DNA of 64,000 nt from Micromonospora halophytica (GCF_900090245.1 NZ_FMDN01000006.1:186001-250000), one strand, 5' to 3'; positions 7,276-16,302 are shown, counted from the stretch's first letter. Translations and numbers: made by a program. Notes: generated by a model not told the origin, from the letters alone.

Positions 7276-9956
7276 CGGGACGGACCATAAGGGATGATGA
7301 CCTGTCCGGTGCGGTGCACCGCGCGGTCGAAGAAGAGCCCGCGCCACGGACGGGGGTACCAGTCCGGCCCACCGCTGCCCGGGTACAGCGCCGAGCCCAG
7401 CTCACCGCCCTGCACGTCGAGCGCCACCCACGCCCCGATCTGGTCGGTGCGGGCGGCCGGCCCACCCAGGTCCGCCCGCATCCGGGCCACTCCGCGCCAC
7501 CAGGCCAGCACGTGGGTACGCCGCTCCGGCCCGTCGTGCAGGATCCGGCGCAGCCGGTCCAGGCCGGTACGCCCGCCGACCGACACCGACAGCGCCCCGG
7601 CCGCCGCGTCGACGGCGAACAGCAGCACGTAGTGCGGGGTGGCCGGGGTGCCCGGCCGGGTCAGCGTCTCAGCCGTCTCGGCCATCAGCTCCGGCACCGT
7701 CTCCTCGTCGTACCAGGAGGCGTCGTCGGCCAGGTCCTCGTAGAGGGCGCGGGCCGCCGGGTCGGCGTCCGGGTCGAGGCAGGCGATGGAGAACCGGGCG
7801 GTGCCGGGCCGGTGCTGCCGGGCGAGGGAGCGGGCGGCGGCGTCGAGCACCGCGCACGCCTCGTCGACCCGGGTGCCGAGCACCGCCAGGTTACGTCCGG
7901 GCGCCCGGGGCAGCCGCAGCGCCGCCGAGCGGGCCTGCACGTCGATGATCTCCCCGAGCAGCGCCACCGGACCTCGGGGTGGGCTGTCACCGGTCGGCGC
8001 GGTCAGCGCCCGGAAGTCCGGCGCGTCGGCCAGCCGGGGGACCGCGTCGCCGTCGAAGAGCCGGGCCGGGGCGGCGTCGGCCGGGCGCATCCGCCACAGC
8101 CGGTGCTGCAACTCGCTCCAGGTCTCCCAGTCGCTGGCCGACGGGATCCGCGCCACCTGGTTGCCCTCGGTCATCCCCGACTCGGCGTTGACCACCGCGT
8201 GGTACTTCGGCAGTGCCTGCGCGGCGTCGTTGCGCTCGGCCAGGATCCGCAGCGCCTTCGGCAGCGCGATCCGCAGGGTGAACTGGGCGACCAGCGCCGG
8301 CCGCCCCCACAGCGCCTCGATGCCGCGCACGTCCTGCGAGGCGAGCACCAGGTGGATGCCCTGCGAGCGGCCACGCCGGGCCAGGTCCTCCAGCAGGTCC
8401 GCGGCCTCCCGGGCCACCACGTCCCGGCCGGCCAGCAGCGCCTGGAACTCGTCCACCACCGCCACGATCCGCGGCCAGTGCCCGGTCGGGTCCACCGCCC
8501 GCAGTTCGGCGAGCTTGGTGACCTCGTGCTTCTTCGCCGCGTCGGCGCGTCGGCGCAGCTCCTCGGCGAGGAAGCGCAGCAGCGCCAGCCCGAACTCCCG
8601 GTCGGTGTTGACGTTGATGCCGACCAGTCGCATGTGCGGCAGCCAGCTCGGGTCGCGCCGGCCCTGCGCGAACCGGGCGAAGGACACCCCCTCCTTGAAG
8701 TCGAGCAGGTAGAACTCCAGCTCGGAGGGGGAGTACCGGGCGGCCAGCGCGCCGATCCAGGCGAAGATCAGGTTGGTCTTGCCGGTGCCGGACGGGCCCC
8801 CGATCAGCGCGTGCGGCGGGTAGTCGCCCAGGGTCAGCAGGACCGGGCGGCCGTGCGGTCCCTCACCGATCGGCGCGGTGAGCCCGTGCGCCGAGTCGTC
8901 CTTCCACATCTGCTCCGGCGGGGGCAGCAGGTCGGTGAAGGGGGTCGGCGGGGGGCCGGCGTTGACCCGGGAGGCGATCTCCCGGCAGGTCTCGGTGACC
9001 AGCGTGGCCGGCGGCGGCGGGTCGAGGCGTACCGGCAGGCCGCTCGGGCCACCCACCCGGGCCTGGCCCGGGTCGGCGGTGATCCGGATGAGCGTCGGGT
9101 CGTCCGGCAGGTCGATTCCCCGGACCACCAGGTGCACGCCGCAGGCCGCTCCGGTGCGCACCACCCGGTCGAGTTGGCCGCGCTCGTGCCGGGACAACTC
9201 GTCCCCGCCGAGCAGCACCGCCACCCGCCACGGCTCGGGCCGGCGGCCGGTCGCCGCGGCCAGTTCGCGCAGCGAGGCGTACTCGCCGGCGAGGACGGTC
9301 TCGTTGATCCGGCGGATCTGCTCGACCAGGTCGTCCAAGAGCCGCCCCAGGCCGCCGGGGCCGACGAAGGTGAGCAGCCCGGCGGTGCCGAGCGGGGCGA
9401 ACCCGGCCAGCCCGCCGCCCAGGTGCTCCGGGTCGTACCCGTGCAGCCGCACCGCGCCGGGGTCGACTCGGCCGACGCCGCGCAGCAGCAGCGCGGACAC
9501 CACGGCGTCGCCGCCGTGGCGGTCGGTCCCGGCCAGGTGCACGTGCCCGGCGTCCAGCAGCGGCACCAGCGCCGGGACCGGTTCCGCGCCGGGGATGCGC
9601 AGCGTGCCCACCCGTACCGGACCGACCGGCTCGCCCCGCGCGGCCGGCGTCGCCTGCCAGTCCGGCCAGGGCGCGGACGCCGCACCCGGAGCCTCCCGCA
9701 GCGCGGCGGCGGCCGTGCGGCGGGCCAGCTCGCCGATCCGTGCGGCGTGCCGGTCGTCGATCTCGGCCAACCGCCGGTCCCGCTCCGCGGCGACCCGCTG
9801 CGGTACGGCGGCAGCGGCCCGCCGCGTCCGGGCCAGCCGCTCCCGGGCGCCGGTCAGCTCCGTCTCGGCGGCGGCCAACCGGGTACGGGTGGCGCCGAGG
9901 GCCTCGGAGAGCATCCCGCGTACCCGGGAGACGAGGTGCCCGCGCAGGTCAACCAC
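7272..9956 (-). CDS. FtsK/SpoIIIE-type ATPase (soluble, coiled-coil N-terminus)
   Basis: This 894-residue protein has an N-terminal coiled coil (about 15-75). A central FtsK/SpoIIIE domain follows, with Walker A GGPSGTGKTN at about residues 385-395 and Walker B IVAVVDEFQ at about 498-503, plus GIHLVLASQD downstream, the usual sensor stretch. A C-terminal segment begins GRNLAVLGTRVDEACAV; it resembles a degenerate second FtsK-like module without a proper P-loop, as in EccC proteins. There are no membrane helices, unlike FtsK or EccC. GTG start, overlapping the upstream gene by 8 bases. DNA pumping or substrate secretion are both possible; the WXG-like neighbours favour a type VII-like role. 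Confidence 0.88.
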   Translation of the reverse strand: MVDLRGHLVSRVRGMLSEALGATRTRLAAAETELTGARERLARTRRAAAAVPQRVAAERDRRLAEIDDRHAARIGELARRTAAAALREAPGAASAPWPDWQATPAARGEPVGPVRVGTLRIPGAEPVPALVPLLDAGHVHLAGTDRHGGDAVVSALLLRGVGRVDPGAVRLHGYDPEHLGGGLAGFAPLGTAGLLTFVGPGGLGRLLDDLVEQIRRINETVLAGEYASLRELAAATGRRPEPWRVAVLLGGDELSRHERGQLDRVVRTGAACGVHLVVRGIDLPDDPTLIRITADPGQARVGGPSGLPVRLDPPPPATLVTETCREIASRVNAGPPPTPFTDLLPPPEQMWKDDSAHGLTAPIGEGPHGRPVLLTLGDYPPHALIGGPSGTGKTNLIFAWIGALAARYSPSELEFYLLDFKEGVSFARFAQGRRDPSWLPHMRLVGINVNTDREFGLALLRFLAEELRRRADAAKKHEVTKLAELRAVDPTGHWPRIVAVVDEFQALLAGRDVVAREAADLLEDLARRGRSQGIHLVLASQDVRGIEALWGRPALVAQFTLRIALPKALRILAERNDAAQALPKYHAVVNAESGMTEGNQVARIPSASDWETWSELQHRLWRMRPADAAPARLFDGDAVPRLADAPDFRALTAPTGDSPPRGPVALLGEIIDVQARSAALRLPRAPGRNLAVLGTRVDEACAVLDAAARSLARQHRPGTARFSIACLDPDADPAARALYEDLADDASWYDEETVPELMAETAETLTRPGTPATPHYVLLFAVDAAAGALSVSVGGRTGLDRLRRILHDGPERRTHVLAWWRGVARMRADLGGPAARTDQIGAWVALDVQGGELGSALYPGSGGPDWYPRPWRGLFFDRAVHRTGQVIIPYGPSR

Positions 9957-10863
9957 GGCGTCCGCCGTCGGGCCGGCGGTCGGGCACCGGCTGGCGGCGC
10001 GGGTCGGGCTCGTCGGCGCGGGGCAGGTCCCGGCCCAGCCGGGCCAGCAGCACCCCGGTCGCCACCCCGGCCGTCACGGCGGGGTCGGCGGCGTGTGGCT
10101 GCTCCTCGCCCTCGCCCCGGCGTGGCGGGGGCATCCGGCAGATCCGGGTGAGCAGGGTGCCCAGCACCGGCGGCGGCAGGCCGGGCAGCAGGTCGCGCAC
10201 CCGGCCGTCGAGTTCGCCGCGCAGCCGGCCCAGGTCGTCGGCGCGGGGCGGATGCCCGAGCAGTTCCCCGGCCAGGTCGCGCAGCAGGGGCGGGGCGAGG
10301 GCCGCCATGCCGAGGCCGACGTCGGCGTGCGCGCGCCGCAGCTCCCGGTGCAGCCGGTCCCGGTCGCCGGAGCGGACGCCGTCCACCACCCGGCGCAGCA
10401 GCTCCCGGGAATCGGCGACCCGCTCGTCCGGCTCGTCCGGTGGGCCCTCCGTCCTGCCGGTCAGCTCGGCCACCCGGACCGACCACCAGCGCTTGACCGT
10501 CGGGTCGGCCGTCGGCTCGGCCGCCGGCGCGGCGGGTGGCGGCCCGTCCTCGCGGGGCGCGTCGTGTTTCGGGGCCCGGTCGGTGGCCGGTGGCGGGGAC
10601 GCGCCGTCGGGGGCGAGCCCGATCGCCGCCAGGTACGCGGTGAGCTGCTCCTGGGCCACCCGCAGCGCGTGCCCGGCCGCCTCGGCGTGCTCGACGGCGG
10701 CGGAGAGCTCCGGCACCCCCATCGGGTCGGCCGACTCCTGCCGGACCCAGCGCAGCCGTTCGGTGGCCTGGCCGAACTTCTCCAGCGCGAGCGCGAGCTG
10801 GGCGAGGGGGAACTCCTCCGCGGCGGCGCGTACCTGCGCCCCGACGTCCTCCACGATGGACAC
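9949..10863 (-). CDS. helical protein of the FtsK cassette, unknown function
   Basis: This 304-residue protein has three parts. Residues 1-85 are a helical hairpin-like region (MSIVEDVGAQVRAAAEEF, then AVEHAEAAGHALRVAQEQL) of about WXG100 length. Residues about 85-125 are a Pro/Ala/Asp-rich linker. A second region from about 125 begins KRWWSVRVAELTG and continues as Leu/Arg helices. It carries no catalytic motif I recognise. GTG start; the stop overlaps the ATPase start by 8 bases, and the small helical gene ends 9 bases upstream. It is most likely a dedicated partner of the FtsK-like ATPase. Confidence 0.75.
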   Translation of the reverse strand: MSIVEDVGAQVRAAAEEFPLAQLALALEKFGQATERLRWVRQESADPMGVPELSAAVEHAEAAGHALRVAQEQLTAYLAAIGLAPDGASPPPATDRAPKHDAPREDGPPPAAPAAEPTADPTVKRWWSVRVAELTGRTEGPPDEPDERVADSRELLRRVVDGVRSGDRDRLHRELRRAHADVGLGMAALAPPLLRDLAGELLGHPPRADDLGRLRGELDGRVRDLLPGLPPPVLGTLLTRICRMPPPRRGEGEEQPHAADPAVTAGVATGVLLARLGRDLPRADEPDPRRQPVPDRRPDGGRRG

Positions 10864-10872
10864 GGCGGCCGC

Positions 10873-11133
10873 TCAGAGCGTCGAGACGTAGAGCTGCGCC
10901 TGCTCCACCGCGACCAGGGTCGCGGCGAGGCATTCCTCCAGCTCCTGGCCGGCCTGGGTGAGCGAGGCCTGGGCGGCCTCCACGGTCTCGTGCCCGCTGC
11001 CCTCCAAGGCTCCGGCCAGGGTCTGCTGCGCCTCGGAGAGCTTCTCCCCGGCAGCCTGCACCGCTGTCTGACCGTCCCCGATCTGTTGGAGGGCGACCTC
11101 GATGGCTGCCTTCAGCTCGGCGACGCTCGCCAC
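10873..11133 (-). CDS. small helical WXG100-like protein
   Basis: This 86-residue, Ala/Gln/Glu-rich, all-helical protein is the first gene of the minus-strand FtsK cassette. It has the size and two-helix layout of ESX/WXG100 proteins, but the hairpin turn reads EGSGHETV rather than W-x-G. The C-terminus ends AQLYVSTL, without a clear YxxxD/E signal. It starts with GTG behind a strong AGGAGG. Position and size suggest a secreted or structural partner of the ATPase; homology to WXG100 is only suggested by length and helix pattern. Confidence 0.75.
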   Translation of the reverse strand: MASVAELKAAIEVALQQIGDGQTAVQAAGEKLSEAQQTLAGALEGSGHETVEAAQASLTQAGQELEECLAATLVAVEQAQLYVSTL

Positions 11134-11370
11134 GATGACCTCCTGGGGGCGGGGAGACGTCCATTACAACGCATCCCTGCGCGGTGGAGAACATCCGGCC
11201 TGCGGGTGTCCCGGCCCGGCTGTCCCGTTCCGTCCCCGACGTGCGCGAACCCGTCCATCGCCCGATTTCCCGGTCCCACCCGAGCCCCACCCGGTCCCAC
11301 CCACAGGACCCGCCCCCGCCCCCCGTCGCGTCGATCATGAAGATGTCGGCGTGGGGCCGGGCGGGGGCGG

Positions 11371-11751
11371 TCAGGGGCGGGGGAGCCAGCGGGGGCCGTG
11401 GACCTCGGCACCGAGGGCGGTGACCCGGGTACGCAGCTCGCGGTCGGCGGTGACCACCAGGCGGCGGCGCTGCGGGGCGTCGCGGACCAGGGCGACGATC
11501 GTGTCGTCGCCGGACCCGGGCGCGGGGACGGTGCGCACCCCCTCGGCCCCGGGGACCTCCCGGGCCGCCCCCTCCACCACCAGCACCACCTCCAGCGGCG
11601 GCGGCAACTCGGGCGGCAGGCCCCGAACGGCCAGCGGGGCCAGCGCGTCGCGCAGCCGGGCCGCCGCGCCGGCCCGGTCCCGCCACCACCCGTCGGGCCG
11701 GGAGCCGACCACGTTGGCGCCGTCGACGATCAGCAGGGGGCGGTTGTCCAT
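11371..11751 (-). CDS. NYN-domain (YacP-like/PIN-fold) nuclease
   Basis: This 126-residue protein starts MDNRPLLIVDGANVVGSRPDGWW, the standard entry to NYN-domain RNases, where the Asp of VDGANV binds metal. A second acidic site is in GSGDDTIVAL and a third in VVTADRELRTRV, followed by GAEVHGPRW. Length is that of a single-domain NYN protein. It is divergent from clpC, with 121 bases between the starts, and probably acts on RNA in the cytoplasm. The 237 bases downstream (11134-11370) hold no gene, only an imperfect CGGTCCCACCC duplication at 11271 and 11292. Confidence 0.85.
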   Translation of the reverse strand: MDNRPLLIVDGANVVGSRPDGWWRDRAGAAARLRDALAPLAVRGLPPELPPPLEVVLVVEGAAREVPGAEGVRTVPAPGSGDDTIVALVRDAPQRRRLVVTADRELRTRVTALGAEVHGPRWLPRP

Positions 11752-11804
11752 GCCCCCAGCCTGCCACTCGGTGGCGTTTGCCGCGCCGGCCGCCGGGTAG
11801 CCAC

Positions 11805-11854
11805 CGGCGACCGTGCCGCGCCCGCGGTGTCGCCTCGGCGACCGTGCCGCGCCC
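11805..11854 (+). repeat. 19-bp direct repeats in the clpC upstream region
   Basis: CGGCGACCGTGCCGCGCCC occurs at 11805-11823 and again at 11836-11854, a 31-base (about three helical turns) period, ending 19 bases before the clpC ATG. It could be a paired regulator site or a recent duplication. It does not resemble the HAIR or CIRCE motifs that I know. Confidence 0.7.
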
Positions 11855-11872
11855 CGACTGCGGAGGACAGAG

Positions 11873-14428
11873 ATGATGGGACCCGGTGACTTCGGCTCGG
11901 ACCCGTGGGACGAGTTCCTGGCCCGGTACTTCGGCCGGGGAGAGGGCGGACGCCGACCGGCCCACCGGGTCGACATCACCCGGCTGATGACCGCCGACGC
12001 CCGGGAGATGCTGGCCGACGCGGCCCGCCGGGCCGCCGAGAAGCACAGCAACGACCTGGACACCGACCACCTGCTCTGGGCGGCGTTGCAGCGCGAGCCG
12101 CTGCGCGACCTGGTACGCCGGGCCGGTGCCGACCCGGACGCCCTGGTCAACGCCCTCGGCGGCCGGGGCGAGGGCGCGCCCCGGGGCGAGGTGCCGCCGA
12201 ACCTCTCGCTCACCCCGGCGGCGAAGCGGGCGCTGCTCGACGCCCACCAGTTGTCCCGCGCGATGGGGGCGAACTACATCGGACCCGAGCACATCCTGAT
12301 GGCGCTGCCGCTGAACCCGGAGTCGCCCGCCGGTCGGATGCTCGCCGCCGGTCGCATCCAGCCCGAGTCGTTGCAGGCGGCCAGCGCCGAGCGCGGCCCG
12401 ATGCCCGGCCCGAAGCCCGACCGGGGCACCCCCACCCTCGACCAGTACGGCCAGGACCTCACCGACCTGGCCCGCAACGACCAGATCGACCCGGTGATCG
12501 GACGGGCCGACGAGATCGAGCAGGCGGTGGAGATCCTGTCGCGGCGGACCAAGAACAACCCGGTGCTCATCGGCGAGGCGGGTGTCGGCAAGACCGCCAT
12601 CGTCGAAGGGCTGGCCGAGCGGATCTGCGACGGCGACGTGCCGCAGACGCTGCTCGGCAAGCGGGTGGTGCAGCTCGACCTCGCCGGCCTGGTCGCCGGC
12701 ACCCGGTACCGGGGCGACTTCGAGGAGCGCCTCAAGAAGGTGATCGAGGAGATCCGGGCCCACCGGGACGAGCTGATCATCTTCCTGGACGAGATCCACA
12801 CCCTGGTCGGCGCGGGCGGCGCCGGCAGCGAGGGGGGCATGGACGCGTCGAACATGCTCAAGCCGGCCCTGGCCCGGGGCGAGCTGCGGGTGATCGGCGC
12901 GACCACGCTGGACGAGTACCGGCGCAGCATCGAGAAGGACGCGGCGCTGGCCCGGCGCTTCCAGCCGGTGCTGGTGCCCGAGCCCACCGTCGAGGACACC
13001 GTGGCCATCCTGCGTGGCCTGCGCGACCGGTACGAGGCGCACCACCAGGTCCGCTTCACCGACGAGGCGCTGGTCGCCGCCGCCGAGCTCTCCGACCGGT
13101 ATGTCACCGACCGGTTCCTGCCGGACAAGGCGATCGACCTCATCGACCAGGCCGGCGCGCGGGTGCGGCTGCGTACCCGCACCCCCGCCTCGGACGTGCG
13201 GGAGCTGGAACAGCAGCTCGACGAGGTACGCCGGGACAAGGAGCAGGCCGTCGCCGACGAGCAGTACGAGAAGGCGTCCGCGCTGCGCGACCGGCTCGCC
13301 GAGATCGAGGAGCAGATCCGTCGGGCCCGCGGCGACGGGGAGGTCGGCAACCACGTACCGTCGGTCGGCCCGCAGGAGATCGCCGAGGTGGTGTCCCGGG
13401 CCACCGGCATCCCGGTCAGCCAGCTCACCGAGGAGGAGCGGGACCGGCTGCTGCGGCTGGAGGGCCAGCTGCACGCGAAGGTCGTCGGGCAGGACGACGC
13501 GGTCACCGCGGTCGCCGAGGCGGTGCGCCGGTCGCGGACCGGGTTGGCCGACCCGGAACGGCCGATGGGCAGCTTCCTCTTCCTCGGCCCCACCGGTGTC
13601 GGCAAGACGGAGCTGGCCCGGGCCCTGGCCGAGGCGCTCTTCGGCGAGGCCGACCGGATGGTCCGGGTGGACATGAGCGAGTTCCAGGAGCGGCACACCG
13701 TGGCCCGGCTGGTCGGGGCGCCCCCCGGATACGTCGGGTACGAGGAGGCCGGCCAGCTCACCGAGGCGGTGCGCCGGCGCCCGTACGCGGTGGTGCTGCT
13801 CGACGAGATCGAGAAGGCGCACCCGGACGTGTTCAACGTCCTGCTCCAGGTGCTCGACGACGGTCGGCTCACCGACGGGCAGGGCCGGACGGTCAACTTC
13901 AAGAACACCGTGCTGATCATGACGAGCAACCTGGGCGCGGAGCTGATCACCGGTACCCAGCGCGCGGTGGGCTTCGGCGCGGGCGAGCCGGGCGGTACGG
14001 CGGAGACCGACGAGCTGCGCGAGCGGCTGATGCGCCGGCTCCAGGAGACCTTCCGCCCCGAGTTCCTCAACCGGATCGACGAGACCATCATCTTCCGCCG
14101 GCTGGAGGCCGAGCAGCTGCGCCAGATCACCGGGCTGCTGCTGGAGGAGACCCGCCGCCGCCTGCACGCCCAGGACGTCCAGGTCGACTTCACCCCGGCC
14201 GGCGTCGACTGGCTCGCCGAGCACGGCTACCAGCCGGAGTTCGGGGCCCGCCCGCTGCGCCGGGTGATCCAGCGCGAGGTGGACAACCGGCTTTCCCGGA
14301 TGCTGCTGGAGAGCGAGATCTCTCCCGGCCAGAAGGTCACCGTCGACGCGCGTGACGGCCGGCTCGCCTTCGAGGTGGCCGCCGGTGACCGTGGCTACAC
14401 CGCGGCCACCACGTCCCACCCACGATGA
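11873..14428 (+). CDS. clpC: Clp ATPase, ClpC type
   Basis: This 851-residue AAA+ unfoldase has an N-terminal segment GPGDFGSDPWDEFLARYFG, a Clp-N repeat domain (HSNDLDTDHLLWAAL, then GANYIGPEHILMAL), and two AAA+ modules. Walker A motifs are GEAGVGKTA at about 234 and GPTGVGKTE at about 572. A UVR-like coiled segment (KEQAVADEQYEKASALRDRLAEIE, broken here as KEQAVADEQYEK and ASALRDRLAEIE) lies between, which marks ClpC rather than ClpB. It presumably feeds ClpP. GGAGGA precedes the ATG. Two small genes follow closely, suggesting one operon. This copy may be a second, ClpC2-like paralogue; the main chromosomal clpC is not visible here. Confidence 0.9.
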   Translation: MMGPGDFGSDPWDEFLARYFGRGEGGRRPAHRVDITRLMTADAREMLADAARRAAEKHSNDLDTDHLLWAALQREPLRDLVRRAGADPDALVNALGGRGEGAPRGEVPPNLSLTPAAKRALLDAHQLSRAMGANYIGPEHILMALPLNPESPAGRMLAAGRIQPESLQAASAERGPMPGPKPDRGTPTLDQYGQDLTDLARNDQIDPVIGRADEIEQAVEILSRRTKNNPVLIGEAGVGKTAIVEGLAERICDGDVPQTLLGKRVVQLDLAGLVAGTRYRGDFEERLKKVIEEIRAHRDELIIFLDEIHTLVGAGGAGSEGGMDASNMLKPALARGELRVIGATTLDEYRRSIEKDAALARRFQPVLVPEPTVEDTVAILRGLRDRYEAHHQVRFTDEALVAAAELSDRYVTDRFLPDKAIDLIDQAGARVRLRTRTPASDVRELEQQLDEVRRDKEQAVADEQYEKASALRDRLAEIEEQIRRARGDGEVGNHVPSVGPQEIAEVVSRATGIPVSQLTEEERDRLLRLEGQLHAKVVGQDDAVTAVAEAVRRSRTGLADPERPMGSFLFLGPTGVGKTELARALAEALFGEADRMVRVDMSEFQERHTVARLVGAPPGYVGYEEAGQLTEAVRRRPYAVVLLDEIEKAHPDVFNVLLQVLDDGRLTDGQGRTVNFKNTVLIMTSNLGAELITGTQRAVGFGAGEPGGTAETDELRERLMRRLQETFRPEFLNRIDETIIFRRLEAEQLRQITGLLLEETRRRLHAQDVQVDFTPAGVDWLAEHGYQPEFGARPLRRVIQREVDNRLSRMLLESEISPGQKVTVDARDGRLAFEVAAGDRGYTAATTSHPR

Positions 14429-14445
14429 TCCGGAGGGCGGACGAC

Positions 14446-14610
14446 ATGACCGAACCGGAGGAGACCAGGGAGAGCACCGAGCGCACCGAACCGATCCTCG
14501 CGCCTCCGACGGCGAACCCGGCCCGGGTCCAGGTGCCGCCGGAGGGCCTGAAGCAGCAGAGCGACGACGGGGACCCGGTGCCGTCCGGGCGACCGGAAGA
14601 GGAGGCGTGA
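14446..14610 (+). CDS. small acidic hypothetical protein
   Basis: This 54-residue frame starts MTEPEETRESTERTEPIL and ends GRPEEEA. It is Glu/Pro/Thr-rich and probably disordered, with no domain. GGAGGG precedes its ATG, 17 bases after the clpC stop. Its TGA overlaps the ATG of the DUF3140 gene by one base (TGATG), so the three genes look translationally linked. Function unknown. Confidence 0.6.
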   Translation: MTEPEETRESTERTEPILAPPTANPARVQVPPEGLKQQSDDGDPVPSGRPEEEA

Positions 14611-14960
14611 TGGTACGCGAGAAGCGACTCGACCCCGAGGTCGAGGTGATCTGGGACGACTTCCACGCCGAGGTGAACGTCCCCTCCGAGCAGCTGCGGC
14701 AGTGGCTGCTGACCCGGGGCTCCGGGGAGGAGTCGTTCGGGCCGAACCCGGATCTCGACCTGCCCGAGCCCGGCCGGCAAATCCTGCGGGTGCTCAGCAA
14801 ACGCAAGGTGGACCTGACCCCGGAGGACATCGCGGTGATGCGGGAGGCGATCGACCGCATCCGGGCGCTGACCGCGGAGAAGCCGCGCGGCGGGAACGCC
14901 GACGACGAGTGGCGGCACTCCCTGCTGGACCTGGGCCACGACGTCCTCGTCGAACGCTGA
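14610..14960 (+). CDS. DUF3140 family protein
   Basis: This 116-residue protein begins with EVEVIWDDFHAEVNV and contains QLRQWLLTRGSGEE, GRQILRVLSKRKVDLTPEDI and DEWRHSLLDLGHD, a pattern matching the actinobacterial DUF3140 family. Family members are small, mostly helical and uncharacterised; some have been described as DNA-binding. It starts immediately after the small acidic gene behind GGAGG and is followed by a strong terminator. No further role can be read from the sequence. Confidence 0.85.
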   Translation: MVREKRLDPEVEVIWDDFHAEVNVPSEQLRQWLLTRGSGEESFGPNPDLDLPEPGRQILRVLSKRKVDLTPEDIAVMREAIDRIRALTAEKPRGGNADDEWRHSLLDLGHDVLVER

Positions 14961-14974
14961 CCCGGCCACGGCGT

Positions 14975-15005
14975 GCGCCCGCGGACCGCTGCGGTCCGCG
15001 GGCGC
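14975..15005 (+). terminator. strong hairpin terminating the clpC operon
   Basis: GCGCCCGCGGACC, loop GCTGC, GGTCCGCGGGCGC: a perfect 13-bp stem, 14 bases after the DUF3140 stop. Confidence 0.8.
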
Positions 15006-15059
15006 CGCTCGTCGCACCCGGCGGCGGCGAGCCCGACGACGGCCCCACCGCTGTCGGGG

Positions 15060-15293
15060 TCAGGACTCCACGCTGGGCAGTTGCAGGCCGGCGGCGTCGG
15101 CGGCGGCCTGACGGTCGGCCAGGGTGCGTTCCTCCCGGCTGAGCAGGGTGGCGTACTCGGTGATGTCGGCCGGGTCGGGCACCTCCGGCAGTCGACGCAG
15201 GAAAGCCTCCACGTCACGAGCGGCGGCGGTGTGGGCGGCGGCGGCCTGACGCAGCAGTTCCCGCTGGTCGGCGGCGGGGTAGAGATCGGTCAT
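15060..15293 (-). CDS. small helical hypothetical protein
   Basis: This 77-residue protein starts MTDLYPAADQRELLRQAAAA. It is one Ala/Glu/Arg-rich helical domain with a central PEVPDPADITEYATLL. It lies 19 bases downstream of the LysR gene on the same strand. No recognised family and no catalytic residues. The amphipathic periodicity and convergent terminator support a real gene. Confidence 0.6.
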   Translation of the reverse strand: MTDLYPAADQRELLRQAAAAHTAAARDVEAFLRRLPEVPDPADITEYATLLSREERTLADRQAAADAAGLQLPSVES

Positions 15294-15312
15294 ACCGGCC
15301 TGATACCCGTCG

Positions 15313-16302
15313 TCACGCCGTTCGCACCCCCGGCTGGGCGGGCACCGTACGGGCGCCGAAGTCCGGGTGCCGCAGCAGCCAGGCCAGGTAGTCGGGGTGC
15401 GCGGCCAGGGAGTCGGTGTACGCGGCCACCGCGTGCTCCAGCACCGATTCGGCGACCCGGGCGGCGGGGGAGTCGGGGTGCCAGCCGAGCAGCAGCCGCC
15501 AGCGCAGTGGCGTGCCCGCCAGCCGGCGGGTCACCAGGCCGGCCACCGGGCGGAAGGTGGCCTGGCAGAGCGCCACCGCCTCCCCGGCGTCCACCAGGTC
15601 CATGCAGCCACGTACGTCGGCCTCGTACACCTTGCGTGGGGTGAAGCCGGCGCGGGCGCAGGCGGCGGCGAAGCAGTCGCCGAAGCATCCGTCGCCGGGC
15701 GCGGCGACCCACTGCTCGCGGCGCAGCTCGGCCAGGCTGACCTCGTCCCGGTCGGCCATCGGATGCGACTCGGGCAGCAGCACCAGCACCGGGTCGACCG
15801 CCACCTCCCGCCAGCTGAGGCCGAACTCGGTCGGCGGGGCAGCGTCGCCGCAGACGCCGGTCAACGCGAAGTCCAGCCGTCCGCCGGCCACCAGCGAGGC
15901 CAGCTCGTCGCCGGACCAGGAGGCGTACGTGGTGATCTGCGCCTGGGGCTGCTCCGCGGTGAGCCGGTGCACCAGCCGTCCGAGGATCGGGCTGTTCACC
16001 CCGCCGAAGCGGTACCGCCCGAGGGCGCCGTCCTGCCCGGCCAGCCGGGCCGCCTCGTCCTGCAGGCCCTTCATCGCCGGCAGCAGCACCCGGGCCCGGG
16101 CCAGCACCAGCTCGCCGAGCGCGGTCGGGCGGGCGCCTCGCCGGTCCCGTTCGAACAGCGGCCCACCGAGTGTGCGCTCGATGCGCTGGAGCTGCGCGGT
16201 CAGGGCCGGTTGTGCCAGGCCGAGGGTGGATGCCGCCTTGGTCACGCTCCCCGTCTCGGCGATCGCGCAGACCACCCGCAGGTGCCGCAGCTCCAGGTTC
16301 AT
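15313..16302 (-). CDS. LysR family transcriptional regulator
   Basis: This 329-residue regulator starts MNLELRHLRVVCAIAETGSV. The N-terminal winged helix-turn-helix spans residues 3-62 (KAASTLGLAQPALTAQLQRIE, that is KAASTLGLAQ then PALTAQLQRIE, and LFERDRRG). An effector-binding domain of two Rossmann-like lobes follows (about 90-300). Length is normal for the family. The next gene upstream on the same strand (hemerythrin-like) ends 58 bases away. The divergent partner typical for LysR regulation is absent, so the target is not predictable. Confidence 0.9.
   Translation of the reverse strand: MNLELRHLRVVCAIAETGSVTKAASTLGLAQPALTAQLQRIERTLGGPLFERDRRGARPTALGELVLARARVLLPAMKGLQDEAARLAGQDGALGRYRFGGVNSPILGRLVHRLTAEQPQAQITTYASWSGDELASLVAGGRLDFALTGVCGDAAPPTEFGLSWREVAVDPVLVLLPESHPMADRDEVSLAELRREQWVAAPGDGCFGDCFAAACARAGFTPRKVYEADVRGCMDLVDAGEAVALCQATFRPVAGLVTRRLAGTPLRWRLLLGWHPDSPAARVAESVLEHAVAAYTDSLAAHPDYLAWLLRHPDFGARTVPAQPGVRTA

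Noticed and set aside
6813..10151. A 3.3-kb plus-strand open frame opposite the FtsK cassette
   Set aside because: Pro/Arg/Gly-rich, no motif, and it covers a well-supported ATPase gene with Walker motifs on the other strand.
11331..11358. GTCGATCATGAAGATGTCGGCG as a copy of a dispersed palindrome
   Set aside because: It looks like a half-element, but no inverted partner is present within the gap, so it is not listed as a repeat.
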